The notes: a model not told the origin generated them from the sequence alone. DNA of 64,000 nt from CALNBC01 sp040768925 (GCA_040768925.1 JAXGLZ010000002.1:372001-436000), one strand, 5' to 3'. Positions 46,046 through 54,561 are shown, numbered from the stretch's first letter. Numbers and translations are program-made.

Positions 46046-46098
46046 TCTATGCCGGGGCCCGAAGGAAGAACGGGGCAGCCAAAAGGCGCGCCCTGCGC

Positions 46099-46130
46099 AA
46101 AAAAACGCGGACCACCAAAGGGTGATCCGC
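46099..46130 (-). terminator. Terminator after the 37-residue gene
   Basis: Minus-strand GCGGATCACC-CTTT-GGTGGTCCGC followed by GTTTTTTT. Confidence 0.85.
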
Positions 46131-46218
46131 TTAAGGCGCAATCCGGCTGCCCTTGCGGCGGCCGGAGCGGCGCTTAGTCAAACGCTGTCGGGTCAAAGAA
46201 TGACCGATCAAAAACGGA

Positions 46219-46332
46219 TTATTTCTCGTCTTTCTCCTCGGCGTCTTTTGGCGGGACCTTGCAGCCGTCCGCCCCGAATTCATGAGAGCACACGGTCTCG
46301 TTGAAGGTAATAACATCTTTGTTGTCCGGCAT
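46219..46332 (-). CDS. 37-residue acidic protein with two cysteines
   Basis: Short gene (MPDNKDVITFNETVCSHEF...PKDAEEKDEK) with GAGGAGG seven bases before the ATG and a strong terminator 90 bases after the stop. It has two Cys (about 15 and 23) around SHEFGAD and a lysine/glutamate tail. It lies downstream of spoVAE on the same strand with a 110-base gap. I do not recognise it; the layout suggests a real, possibly independently expressed gene. Confidence 0.6.
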   Translation of the reverse strand: MPDNKDVITFNETVCSHEFGADGCKVPPKDAEEKDEK

Positions 46333-46442
46333 GGCGTCGCCTCCTCTGTTTCTGTCCGTTCATCATAACAGGCGCCGCCGTTCATTGTCAATCGCACAAA
46401 CCGCCGCGCCGTGCCGTTCCCGCGGAAGGCCTGCCGCAGCCG

Positions 46443-46805
46443 CTATTTTTTTGTTCGGGGCTTGAACAGCACCGCCGCCGCATAACCAAAGACGATCGCC
46501 GCGGCCACTCCGGCAGCCGTGCCGGTCATTCCGCCCGTAAACGCGCCGATTACGCCGCGCTCACCGGCGGCCTTGATCGCCCCGTTCGCCAGGGAATTGC
46601 CAAAGCCGGTCAAAGGCACCGTCGCCCCGGCGCCGGCAAAATCCACCAGCTTGTCGTAAACGCCGAAGGCCCCGAGTATGACGCCCACGGTGACGTAAAG
46701 CACCAGGATCTTTCCGGGGGTTATGCTCGTCAGGTCCATCAGCACCTGGGCGATCACGCAGAGCAGACCGCCGATCAAAAAAGCGTAAATGTAATCCATC
46801 AGCAT
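46443..46805 (-). CDS. spoVAE: Stage V sporulation protein AE (SpoVAEb type)
   Basis: 120 residues from the ATG at 46805 with AGGAGG upstream; the start overlaps the spoVAD stop. About four hydrophobic segments with ITPGKILVLYVTVGVILGAFGVYDKL and GAGATVPLTGFGNSLANGAI. The latter motif also occurs in SpoVAC. Part of the inner-membrane channel that moves calcium dipicolinate in and out of the spore. Confidence 0.92.
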   Translation of the reverse strand: MLMDYIYAFLIGGLLCVIAQVLMDLTSITPGKILVLYVTVGVILGAFGVYDKLVDFAGAGATVPLTGFGNSLANGAIKAAGERGVIGAFTGGMTGTAAGVAAAIVFGYAAAVLFKPRTKK

Positions 46806-47860
46806 CAGCCCATCCTCCTTTCGAAGACGATGCCATGGGCAACGCCGGGAATGGACTCTCCCTGCTGGGAGCTGCCTACGCTGAGCAGCGCGCCCGTGGC
46901 CAGAAACAGGATCCTGCCATATTTTTTGGACATCATCTCCTTCAGGAGGTACGCGTTCAGCACCACCGCACTGCAGCCGCATCCGCTGCCCCCGGCCTTC
47001 ATATCCTGTTCCGGGGTGAAGATGCTTTCGCCGCAGTCCAGATACTTGTCCTTCAGGTCCACGCCTTTTTTCAGGCAAAGCTCCCTGGCCAGCTCGGCGC
47101 CCAAAGAACCGAGATCGCCGGTTACGATCAGGTCGTAATCGTCCACCGTTCTGCCGGTATCGGCCAGATGGGCGCAGATCGAATCCGCCGCGGCCGGCGC
47201 CATGGCCGCGCCCATGTTGTTCACGTCCGTCACGCCCAGGTCGATGACCTTGCCGACGGTTCCGTGGGTGATTTCGATCCCTTTCGCCGCGCCGGAGCCC
47301 TGGCCCACCAAAATGGTGCAGCCCGCGCCCGTGACGGTCCTTTGGGCCGTCGGCGTCCTTTGGGTCCCCATCTCAAGGGGCATCCTGTACTGGCGCTCCG
47401 CGGTGCAGAAATGGCTGGTGACCGCGCAGGCCACGCAGGACATAAACCCCCCGGAAACCAGCACGGAGCCCACCAGCAGGGATTCCGCCATGGTGGAGCA
47501 GGCCCCGTACAGCCCGAGGAAGGGAAGCCCGAGCTGCCGGGCCGCGAAGTTCGCGGCGATGATCTGGTTCAAAAGGTCGCCGCCGACCAGGCATTCCACC
47601 CAGGTTTCCGCCAGGTTTTCCTTGGAAAGGGCCTTTCGGACCACTTCCTCGAACATCTTGCTCTCGGCTTTTTCCCAGGTTTCCTCGCCCCAAAGATCGT
47701 CGGTCAGCACCGTGTCAAAATGGTCGCCGAAGGTCCCCTGGCCTTCCATCTCCCCGGCGATGGCCGCCATGGAAGCCACGGCCGGCCTGTTGTTGAAAAC
47801 GAGGGTCTGCCCTCCGGCGCGGTTGGGCGCGGGCAGGATCTGCGTGTATCTGTTCTCCAT
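46805..47860 (-). CDS. spoVAD: Stage V sporulation protein AD
   Basis: 351 residues from the ATG at 47860 (AGGGGTG upstream). Thiolase-fold protein that binds dipicolinic acid. Motifs include VFNNRPAVASMAAIAGE, GLYGACSTMAESL with the Cys at the thiolase position, and GSGCGCSAVVLNAYLL. It lies between spoVAC and spoVAE in the standard order. Confidence 0.96.
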   Translation of the reverse strand: MENRYTQILPAPNRAGGQTLVFNNRPAVASMAAIAGEMEGQGTFGDHFDTVLTDDLWGEETWEKAESKMFEEVVRKALSKENLAETWVECLVGGDLLNQIIAANFAARQLGLPFLGLYGACSTMAESLLVGSVLVSGGFMSCVACAVTSHFCTAERQYRMPLEMGTQRTPTAQRTVTGAGCTILVGQGSGAAKGIEITHGTVGKVIDLGVTDVNNMGAAMAPAAADSICAHLADTGRTVDDYDLIVTGDLGSLGAELARELCLKKGVDLKDKYLDCGESIFTPEQDMKAGGSGCGCSAVVLNAYLLKEMMSKKYGRILFLATGALLSVGSSQQGESIPGVAHGIVFERRMG

Positions 47861-47870
47861 TTTGCACCCC

Positions 47871-48326
47871 TTATCTGAAAGCAAGCCACAACAGCCCGAC
47901 GATCACGGAACCGCCGATGCCGTAAACCAGCACCGGTCCCGCGATGGTGAACATGCGGGCCGCTGTTCCCATGATCAGCCCTTCGCGCCGGAATTCCATG
48001 GCAGGCGAAACCATCGAGTTCGAAAAGCCGGTGATCGGCACCGCCGCGCCGGCGCCGCCGAACTTGTAGATCTGGTCGTAAACTCCGAGTCCGGTCAGCA
48101 GCGCGCCCAAAAACACCATGACGATCGCGGTGAAGGCGGCGACGTCATCCTTTGAAAGCTCAAGCACATGCTGGCCGAATTTTCTGAAGCCCTCCCCGAT
48201 GGTACAGATGATGCCCCCGGTCAAAAACGCCTTCAGGCAGTCGAGAAAGAGGGGGCTCTTGTCCATGCGCTTTTTGACGAGTTCGCTGTAGCTTTGCTTT
48301 TCGTCCAGTTCTTTTTTGTTGTTCAT
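47871..48326 (-). CDS. spoVAC: Stage V sporulation protein AC
   Basis: 151 residues. A charged N-terminus (NNKKELDEKQSYSELVKKRM) is followed by four hydrophobic segments with TGGIICTIGEGFRKFG and GAGAAVPITGFSNSMVSPAME. It is a mechanosensitive-type component of the dipicolinate channel. GGGAGG precedes the ATG, which overlaps the stop of the preceding microprotein gene as ATGA. Confidence 0.95.
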   Translation of the reverse strand: MNNKKELDEKQSYSELVKKRMDKSPLFLDCLKAFLTGGIICTIGEGFRKFGQHVLELSKDDVAAFTAIVMVFLGALLTGLGVYDQIYKFGGAGAAVPITGFSNSMVSPAMEFRREGLIMGTAARMFTIAGPVLVYGIGGSVIVGLLWLAFR

Positions 48327-48442
48327 GTTTCCTCCCGTTGACGCAGTGTTTCCGTATAGCCGCGGTAGCGTATCTCCCGTTCTTCGGGGGCGCGGGGACA
48401 GTCGATGCTGATCTCCGGCGGCTTAATCCTGGTTTTTTCCAT
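48323..48442 (-). CDS. 39-residue microprotein inside the spoVA operon
   Basis: MEKTRIKPPEISIDCPRAPE... ending in GYTETLRQREET. AAGGAGG lies a few bases before the ATG, and the TGA overlaps the spoVAC start as ATGA, so it is translated and coupled. It is soluble and charged, with one Cys. I know of no spoVA component of this size between spoVAB and spoVAC. Function unknown. Confidence 0.65.
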   Translation of the reverse strand: MEKTRIKPPEISIDCPRAPEEREIRYRGYTETLRQREET

Positions 48443-48477
48443 TTTTTCCTCCTTCGGCGGCTTCGGCGGCGGGCGCT

Positions 48478-48897
48478 TCATGCCGTGAACCACGGCGTGA
48501 AATAATAGGCCGCTATGCCCAAAGCCTTGCCCGCCGCCAGCGCGAATACCATCATCCGTATGCTGTTGGCCAGCTTTAGCTTTCCCGAGATCACGGGGAA
48601 GATATTCAAAACCTCGGCAAGGGCGGAGAGCACGATTCCAAGGTACATCCCCGCCAGCAGCCCAAAAACGGACAGCAAAGGCAATGCCCAGAGCGCGCCG
48701 GAAAACCCCAAAAGATGCATGGAGGAGGCGATGACCGCGCCGAGGCACACCATTCTGCCATAAAGGGGAACATGCCTCCTCGTTCCCGTCACCGCGGCGC
48801 ACTGGGAAACCAGCCCCAGCACCACAAAGACCAATGCCACGGCCGCGCCCACGGCAATGCCGTGGCCAAGCGAAAAGAGAAGGCCCAGAAAAGTCAT
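48478..48897 (-). CDS. spoVAB: Stage V sporulation protein AB
   Basis: 139 residues, four hydrophobic segments, SpoVAB-like (HGIAVGAAVALVFVVLGLV; YLGIVLSALAEVLNIFPV). GGAGG precedes the ATG, which overlaps the spoVAA stop as ATGA. Confidence 0.9.
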   Translation of the reverse strand: MTFLGLLFSLGHGIAVGAAVALVFVVLGLVSQCAAVTGTRRHVPLYGRMVCLGAVIASSMHLLGFSGALWALPLLSVFGLLAGMYLGIVLSALAEVLNIFPVISGKLKLANSIRMMVFALAAGKALGIAAYYFTPWFTA

Positions 48898-49460
48898 TTT
48901 TCCTCCTCCGCCTTGGCGACTTCATATTTTTGCTGATCCGTTTTTTGCGTGAATTCCTCAAGCTCGAAAAGCGAAGGCGTCTTCTTTTTTCCGGGCAGAA
49001 CGTTTGTAAAAAACAGCACGCCGATGCCCACCCCGGCGCAATAGGGGATCGTGATCCAGGGAGAAGTCTCCTGGCTCCCCGTGAAGATCTGGGAAAGGGA
49101 CGCGTGGGTTTCCGGCATGTCCACGTCCGTCTGATAGGTCAGCACGGTCATCGCCCCGCCGACAAACATCAGCGCGGCGACGAAAACCGCCTTCAGAACC
49201 ATGACGAGCCTGCCGTCCGCCTTTTGCCTGGGCGTTACGGCGCAGGCCGGCGCGCCCAGAAAGGTCACGTCTTCCCGGTTCAGGGCGGCGGCGACGTCCG
49301 CCGCGGTTATCAGCAGCAGTTCCTGCCCGACCGTTCCCAAAACGGTGTCCTTGACCTGCTTGATTCCGGCGTTTACCCCGGCGAGCTGAGCCACGTCCCT
49401 CAACGCGACGCTTTCCCCCCGGTTCATGGTCGCGCTCTGCTTCAGGTAAATGAAAAGCAC
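48894..49460 (-). CDS. spoVAA: Stage V sporulation protein AA
   Basis: 188 residues from a GTG at 49460, which has GGGAGG six to seven bases upstream; ATGs at 49475 and 49490 lack a site. N-terminal SpoVAA domain (VFVYLK-like start, VALRDVAQLAG, LLITAADVAAALN), then two hydrophobic helices (LKAVFVAALMFVGGAMTVL; IPYCAGVGIGVLFF) and an acidic tail. First gene of the spoVA operon, 28 bases after a terminator-like hairpin. No clear SigG promoter was found. Confidence 0.88.
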   Translation of the reverse strand: MLFIYLKQSATMNRGESVALRDVAQLAGVNAGIKQVKDTVLGTVGQELLLITAADVAAALNREDVTFLGAPACAVTPRQKADGRLVMVLKAVFVAALMFVGGAMTVLTYQTDVDMPETHASLSQIFTGSQETSPWITIPYCAGVGIGVLFFTNVLPGKKKTPSLFELEEFTQKTDQQKYEVAKAEEEK

Positions 49461-49487
49461 GGCTGTACCTCCCATAACGCAATAATG

Positions 49488-49712
49488 CAAAAAAGATCGG
49501 CTTTGCCTGACTTCACCGATCCTGTTTCGGGTTGTCGGAAAAATCCCCTTGGGGCCGTTGCGGGCGCCGAATCCGCCGCCTTCCCCCTTCGGGCTTTGCC
49601 GCGAAAAAACCGGGGGATTTCGGGCGGAGCCCTTCCTGAAACAGGGCTTTGGCGCTTTTTCGGCGCATACGCATACAAAAAAGATCGGCAGGGTTATTGT
49701 CCCTTGCCGATC
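49488..49712 (-). repeat. Diverged relative (e) of the terminator-bracketed repeat
   Basis: The same 14 bases (CAAAAAAGATCGGC) open hairpins at both ends (49488-49501 and 49676-49689). Each forms a minus-strand terminator (CCGATC...T6). Between them the minus strand contains AAGGGGATTTTTCCGACAACC, similar to the end motif of copies b-d, but the central core hairpins are missing. No gene. Confidence 0.5.
49676..49712 (-). terminator. Terminator of the CofE-like gene
   Basis: Minus-strand GATCGGCAAGGG-ACAATAA-CCCTGCCGATC followed by TTTTTTG, about 20 bases after the stop. Confidence 0.85.
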
Positions 49713-49732
49713 GCGTTTCTATGCCGGAATTC

Positions 49733-50929
49733 TCACTTCCCGGTGGAATAATTGTCAAAATATCCCTGAATGAGGATGATGGGCGTGCCCTTGTCCCCGC
49801 TGCCGCTGGTCAGGTCGCAAAGGGAGCCGAGAAGATCCGTCAGCCTTCTCGGGGTCGTGCCCATCGCCGCCATGGACAGCTTGAGGTTGCCCTCCTTGTT
49901 GCGGATGTGCTCGGTGATCGCCGCGCGCAGGGCTTCGCCGGTCAGCCCGGCAAAGTCGTTGTCCGCCAGGTACTTGAGCTTCAGCTCGTTCGGCATGCCG
50001 ATCAGGCCGTCGGTATACGCCGGGGAAACCACCGGGTCCGCAAGCTCCCAGATACGGCCGACGGGATCGCAGAAAGCGCCGTCTCCGTACACCAGCACCT
50101 CCACGTGCTTGCCCGTTCTTTCGCAGAGCTTCTTCTGAACGTCCAGCACAAAGGGCTGCGGGTCCCTGGGGAAGAGCTTGATCTTGTCCTCCGTGGATTT
50201 GTTGGAGCCGAGAATGCCGTATTCGGGATTGTGGCCCGAACCGTCCACAGGGGAGGAAAGCACGTCGTCCAGGCCGAAGACGGTCTTTGCCCCGGCGGCC
50301 TTGAGCAGGCGCTTGGAGCGGTGGCGGCTGTGGATGTCCCCGCAGAGCACATGGGGGGTATACTGCAAGATGGCGCGGCAGTCGTTCGCCAGGATGATCT
50401 CGCATTCCGCGCCGCATTCCTCGGCGATGCTCCTGTAATACGCCATGTAATCCATGCCGGTGAAAGGATGCTCCGGCCTGCCGAAAAGCGCTTCGAACCG
50501 CTCCTCGCTCAGCACGTCCGTCCAGGGGTTGATGCCCGCCCGATCCACCTCGTCCAAAGAAATCAGGGCGTTGCCCACCTCGTCCGCGGGATAGCTGAGC
50601 TGGATCACGATCTTTTTGACGCCCTTGCAGATGCCGCGCAGGCAGATCGAAAAACGGTTGCGGCTGAGGATGGGGAAGACAAGCCCCAGCTCCCCGCCGG
50701 GAAATTTATCCGCAATGTCCTTCGCGATGTGATCCACAGTCGCGTAATTGCCCTGTGCCCGGGCGACGACGGCCTCGGTCACGCCTATGACATCCCTGTC
50801 GCAGAGCTCGAAGCCCTCCGACGCCGCGCATTCGATCACGCTGTCCGCCACGATGGCGGAGAGATCGTCACCCTCTCTGATGATTGGCGCGCGCACGCCC
50901 CGTACTACCGTTCCAACTGTTCTTGCCAT
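49733..50929 (-). CDS. CofE-like gamma-glutamyl ligase family protein
   Basis: 398 residues from the ATG at 50929 (AAGGAG upstream). It has features of the coenzyme F420-0:L-glutamate ligase family: IIREGDDLSAIVADSVI, DRDVIGVTEAVVARAQGNY, a metal-type VYGDGAFCDPVG and GSGDKGTPIILI. Firmicutes mostly lack F420, and no cofC, cofD or fbiC gene is in the window, so the substrate is probably another compound. It has its own promoter and terminator. Confidence 0.8.
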   Translation of the reverse strand: MARTVGTVVRGVRAPIIREGDDLSAIVADSVIECAASEGFELCDRDVIGVTEAVVARAQGNYATVDHIAKDIADKFPGGELGLVFPILSRNRFSICLRGICKGVKKIVIQLSYPADEVGNALISLDEVDRAGINPWTDVLSEERFEALFGRPEHPFTGMDYMAYYRSIAEECGAECEIILANDCRAILQYTPHVLCGDIHSRHRSKRLLKAAGAKTVFGLDDVLSSPVDGSGHNPEYGILGSNKSTEDKIKLFPRDPQPFVLDVQKKLCERTGKHVEVLVYGDGAFCDPVGRIWELADPVVSPAYTDGLIGMPNELKLKYLADNDFAGLTGEALRAAITEHIRNKEGNLKLSMAAMGTTPRRLTDLLGSLCDLTSGSGDKGTPIILIQGYFDNYSTGK

Positions 50930-50976
50930 GGGTGAACTCCTTAAAATCCGCATGCGGCGGTATTTGGCCGATGAAT

Positions 50977-51005
50977 ATTATATAGAACGGAATCGCCCCT
51001 GTAAA
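50977..51005 (-). promoter_or_regulatory. SigA promoter of the CofE-like gene
   Basis: -35 TTTACA (51005-51000), 17-base spacer, -10 TATAAT (50982-50977). Confidence 0.75.
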
Positions 51006-51119
51006 GCCCGTCATTCGACTTTTCCCCAATATTCCCCCCACATTTTGCCCAAATGTTCGGATTCTGCCCTTTCCATTGTGGCATCAGCTTGAACAATCTT
51101 GTCAGTTGCGCGCGTCTGC

Positions 51120-51148
51120 TTGCGCACTTTTGGCAGCGGGAGTATAAT
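51120..51148 (+). promoter_or_regulatory. SigA promoter of the two-component operon
   Basis: -35 TTGCGC (51120-51125), 17-base spacer, -10 TATAAT (51143-51148). Confidence 0.75.
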
Positions 51149-51211
51149 ATACCCACATTATTTTGATTGATTGCGCGTTTTTTATGACGGAAAGGGAGGC
51201 TGTGATCCGTT

Positions 51212-51904
51212 ATGCCCAAAGCCCCTCACATTCTGATCTGTGACGATCAGGCCGTGCTGCACGAAACCCTTTCGCTTTACCTGAAGGCCGAAGGCTTTAC
51301 CTGGTCCTCCGCTTTTGACGGCGAGGAAGCCCTGGAAAAGGCGAATTCCGAGCAGCCCGACCTCATCCTGCTGGATATTATGATGCCCAAGGTGTCCGGC
51401 ACGGATGTTTGCAAAAGCATCCGCAAAACCAGTTCCGTTCCGATCATCATGCTGACCGCCAAGGGCGAGGAGATCGACCGCATCGTCGGCCTGGAACTCG
51501 GGGCGGACGATTACATTGTCAAACCCTTCAGCCCGAGGGAGGTCGTCGCCCGGATCAAGGCGGTGCTCCGCCGCATGAACGACAAGACGGATCCCGCGTC
51601 CCCGGTGCTGCGCTACGATTCCCTGGAAATCAACCTGAACCATTACGAGGTCAAAGTCAGGGGCGCCGTCGTGCCCTTTACCCCGAAAGAGGTGGAGATC
51701 CTGCACCTTTTAGCCTCCCACCCCGGCCAGGTGTTCGACAGGGAGCAGATCCTTTCCGCCGTCTGGGGGTACGACTACTTTGGCGACACCCGGGCGGTGG
51801 ACACCCAGATCAAGCGGATCCGCCAAAAGCTCCCCCAGGAAGGCGTCGGCTGGTCGATCAAGACCATTTACGGCGTCGGCTATAAATTCGAGGCCGCTCA
51901 ATGA
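51212..51904 (+). CDS. OmpR/PhoB-type response regulator
   Basis: 230 residues. Receiver domain with acidic pocket CDDQ (10-12), phosphoacceptor Asp55 in LILLDIMMP, MLTAKG, and Lys in DYIVKPFSP. The C-terminal winged helix (about 130-230) has FTPKEVEILHLLASHPGQVF and DTRAVDTQIKRIRQKL. Its stop overlaps the kinase start (51901). Closest in layout to PhoP/WalR-type regulators; the signal is unknown. Confidence 0.95.
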   Translation: MPKAPHILICDDQAVLHETLSLYLKAEGFTWSSAFDGEEALEKANSEQPDLILLDIMMPKVSGTDVCKSIRKTSSVPIIMLTAKGEEIDRIVGLELGADDYIVKPFSPREVVARIKAVLRRMNDKTDPASPVLRYDSLEINLNHYEVKVRGAVVPFTPKEVEILHLLASHPGQVFDREQILSAVWGYDYFGDTRAVDTQIKRIRQKLPQEGVGWSIKTIYGVGYKFEAAQ

Positions 51905-53736
51905 TCAAAAGCGGGCTTTTCCTCCGCACGCTGACCCTGGTCATGGCCACGATCCTGCTTTCCGCGGTGCTGATCATGGCGCTTTTTGTGCCGCTTTCCA
52001 GGCGGCAGATCTCCAGCATCCGGGCCACCGAGCTGGAGCTTAAGGCCAATTATTTGGCGGACGAATACGTGCGCTACAACCGCGGCCTTCAATCCCACGA
52101 ATCCTTCAGGCTGCGCGTGGGGAGCAACAGCGCCTGGGGCGCTTCCGCCATGGTCTTTAAATACGACGGCACGCTGGACGTTTACACCATCCCGAACGAC
52201 ACCGAGGAAGGCACCCCCGCGCGTCAGCGGGCCATGGCCGCGGCCCAGGCCTTTGCCGCCACCCTTTCGGATTACGTCACCACGGTCATCGCCGTCGGCG
52301 AATCCATCACCGTAGTCGACACCTCCGGCGGCGGCGCGGGCCATTTGATCGTCGGCGTTCCCGCCCATATCGCGGGGATCACCATCGGCGCGGTCTTTCT
52401 GGCAAAGCCCATGGCGGACGTGAACACCCCCTCGTCGGACCTTGCCCTGGCCCTTTTGCTCTGCATGGCGCTGGTGCTGCTTTTGATGCTCATCCCCTCT
52501 TTTTACGCCACGCGCTTTTTGATCAAGCCCATCAACCAGATGCGGGACGTCGCCCTTGCCATGGCGGGCGGGGATTTCACCGTTCGCGCCAACGATTCCC
52601 AAAGGGACGAGATCGGCCAGCTCGGCGGCGCGCTGAACTACCTTTCCAACAGGCTCTCCAGCACCATCGGCGCGCTGGTCGTGGAGCGGAACCGGCTCGA
52701 GCGGATCCTGAACGGCCTGTCCGAAGGGATCGTCGCCGTGGACAAGAGCGGCGAGATCACCCACGCCAACCCCGCGGTGTTCCAGCTTTTCGGGGCGGAT
52801 TCCCGATCGGTTTCGAACCGGATGGAATTCATTCCGGACGCCTCCCTTTGGGACGATTTTGACGCCTGCGTAAAAGACGGCATGCCGATTTTGCGCAGCC
52901 TGACCTCCGATTCCACGATCTTTCGGGTGAACATCTCTCCCCTTGAGGACGAAAACCGCGGCGTCGTAGGCGCGGTCGCCCTGTTCCACGACATTACCGA
53001 GTCCGAGCGCCTGGAGCAGACCCGGCGGGATTACGTCGCCAACGTTTCCCACGAGCTGCGCACCCCCGTCGCCGCCGTCCGCGGCCTGGCGGAAGCCCTT
53101 TCGGACGGCCTGGTCGAGGAGGCGGACAAGGCGCGGTACTACAGCCACATTTTGAAGGAAACCCTGCGCCTTTCCCGCCTGATCAACGACCTTTTGGAGC
53201 TTTCCAGGCTGCAATCCGGCGCCGTGGCCCTGGAAAAAGAAGCGTTTGACGTTTGCGGGCTGCTGACCTCGTTTTTTGACTGCTATTACCCCCGGGCGGA
53301 CGCCGTGGGAATCAACTTTGCCGCAAACATTCCCGCGGACTGCCCTCTTGCCGTCAGCAACGCCGACCGGGTCGAGCAGGTGCTCGTCATCCTGTTTGAC
53401 AACGCGATCAAATTCACCCCCGAAGGCGGAACGATCACCCTTTCCGCCGGATTTGACGGCGAGTGCGTGGTCGTCTCCCTTTCCGACACGGGCAGCGGTA
53501 TCGCCAAGGCGGACCTTCCCCACGTGTTTGACCGGTTCTATAAAACCGACGCCGCCCATTCCCAAAGCGGCACCGGGCTCGGCCTTTCGATCGCCCAGGA
53601 AATCATGACCCTGCTCGGCGAGCGCATCTGGGTCGAGAGCAAGCGGGGAGAGGGCGCGACCTTCCGTTTTTCCCTGAAAGCCAGGGAGGCCGCAGCCGGT
53701 AAGGCCCCATCATCCCCCGATGATCAGCTGAGGTGA
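51901..53736 (+). CDS. Membrane histidine kinase with HAMP and PAS domains
   Basis: 611 residues. Helix 1 at 8-32, an extracellular sensor domain of about 145 residues, helix 2 at 181-204, HAMP (204-256), PAS (about 262-365, ILNGLSEGIVAVDKSGEITHANPAV), HisKA with the phosphorylated His384 in NVSHELRTPV, and an HATPase domain with DNAIKFTPEGG, DTGSGIA and GTGLGLSIAQE. PhoR/WalK-like order. Overlaps the response regulator gene by ATGA, so the two are coupled. Confidence 0.95.
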   Translation: MIKSGLFLRTLTLVMATILLSAVLIMALFVPLSRRQISSIRATELELKANYLADEYVRYNRGLQSHESFRLRVGSNSAWGASAMVFKYDGTLDVYTIPNDTEEGTPARQRAMAAAQAFAATLSDYVTTVIAVGESITVVDTSGGGAGHLIVGVPAHIAGITIGAVFLAKPMADVNTPSSDLALALLLCMALVLLLMLIPSFYATRFLIKPINQMRDVALAMAGGDFTVRANDSQRDEIGQLGGALNYLSNRLSSTIGALVVERNRLERILNGLSEGIVAVDKSGEITHANPAVFQLFGADSRSVSNRMEFIPDASLWDDFDACVKDGMPILRSLTSDSTIFRVNISPLEDENRGVVGAVALFHDITESERLEQTRRDYVANVSHELRTPVAAVRGLAEALSDGLVEEADKARYYSHILKETLRLSRLINDLLELSRLQSGAVALEKEAFDVCGLLTSFFDCYYPRADAVGINFAANIPADCPLAVSNADRVEQVLVILFDNAIKFTPEGGTITLSAGFDGECVVVSLSDTGSGIAKADLPHVFDRFYKTDAAHSQSGTGLGLSIAQEIMTLLGERIWVESKRGEGATFRFSLKAREAAAGKAPSSPDDQLR

Positions 53737-53740
53737 TAGT

Positions 53741-54130
53741 ATGACCTGCACATCCTTACCTTCGGTGCTGGTTCTGGTCACAAACCAGGCGAGCTGCGAA
53801 CGGCTCATCCGGGCCGGCTCCTCCCTTAAGGAGGAAGGCCAGGCCGTGCGCGTGCTGAGCATTCAGCCCCGGTCCGAAGCGCCGGAGAATACCAAGGCCA
53901 TGGAGCATCTTTTCAGCGTCGCTTCCTCTGTCGGGGCGGACATGGCCGTTTATTACAGCGATTCGCCGGTGGACACCACAAGGATGTATATCCGGCGGTA
54001 CGACATCAAGCGGATCGTCGTGGGCAGCAATCCTTCGGGCAGCAGCCTTTTCATCGCGGAGCTGCATTCCGCCTTCCCGGAGCTGCCTGTCGTCGTCGTC
54101 ATGCCGGACAATTCCATGAAACAGCTTTAA
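53741..54130 (+). CDS. USP-like protein encoded with the two-component system
   Basis: 129 residues. Alternating strand/helix pattern of a universal-stress-protein fold: VLVLVTNQASCERLIRAGSSL, ASSVGADMAVYYSD, and the end IVVGSNPSGSSLFIAELHSAFP with a G-x2-G-like loop. GAGGTGATAG precedes the ATG, four bases after the kinase stop. KdpD kinases carry a USP domain; here a separate protein may modulate the kinase. This is inference. Confidence 0.65.
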   Translation: MTCTSLPSVLVLVTNQASCERLIRAGSSLKEEGQAVRVLSIQPRSEAPENTKAMEHLFSVASSVGADMAVYYSDSPVDTTRMYIRRYDIKRIVVGSNPSGSSLFIAELHSAFPELPVVVVMPDNSMKQL

Positions 54131-54162
54131 GGGCTTTTTCAGGCCACATCCCGCCAAAAGCG

Positions 54163-54188
54163 AAAAGCCGGGTTTCCCCCGGCTTTTT
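54163..54188. terminator. Terminator of the two-component operon
   Basis: AAAAGCCGGG-TTTC-CCCCGGCTTTTT; symmetric, so it can also stop transcription through the EndoQ/helicase remnant. Confidence 0.85.
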
Positions 54189-54192
54189 CTGT

Positions 54193-54561
54193 TTATTGGT
54201 TTGACTGCGCGGCGCTTTTCCAAATCGTGAAACGGGGTTTGCGCGGGAATTCCGCCATTTCCTGGAATATGGCCAACCGTTTGGACCTCGGAGACGCTTT
54301 TTGCCGGATTTCGGTTTTTTGCAGGCCCAGGCAGACGGCATGGAGGGTTCCGACGGTCGTTGCGCCGGCCGCGCCCCAGGGCCGGCACGCATCTCTTTGG
54401 CCGCCCGGTTGGCGGAAATCGCCGCGACGATGCTTGAAGGCGGCGCGCCCAGGGATTCGACGAGGCGGGCGGCGCGCGTTGCCGGCGTCTTTGGCCTTAC
54501 CGGTTCCGGGGCCGGCGGTCGCCGCCATCGCCGGCTCTTTTGCGGCGACTGCGCGGCGCTA
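54193..54561 (-). pseudogene. Remnant of a UvrD-type helicase domain
   Basis: Directly after the EndoQ stop the same frame goes on as RRAVAAKEPA and AATAGPGTGK (54516-54496), i.e. the NPEQ..V and Walker A start of UvrD helicases with the Gln codon turned into TAG. After a frameshift come ATRAARLVESLGAPPSS and NRAAKEMR (motif Ia region), and after another shift VGTLHAVCLGL (54357-54319, the GTFH region). The rest of the helicase is absent. Multiple lesions make it nonfunctional. Confidence 0.8.
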
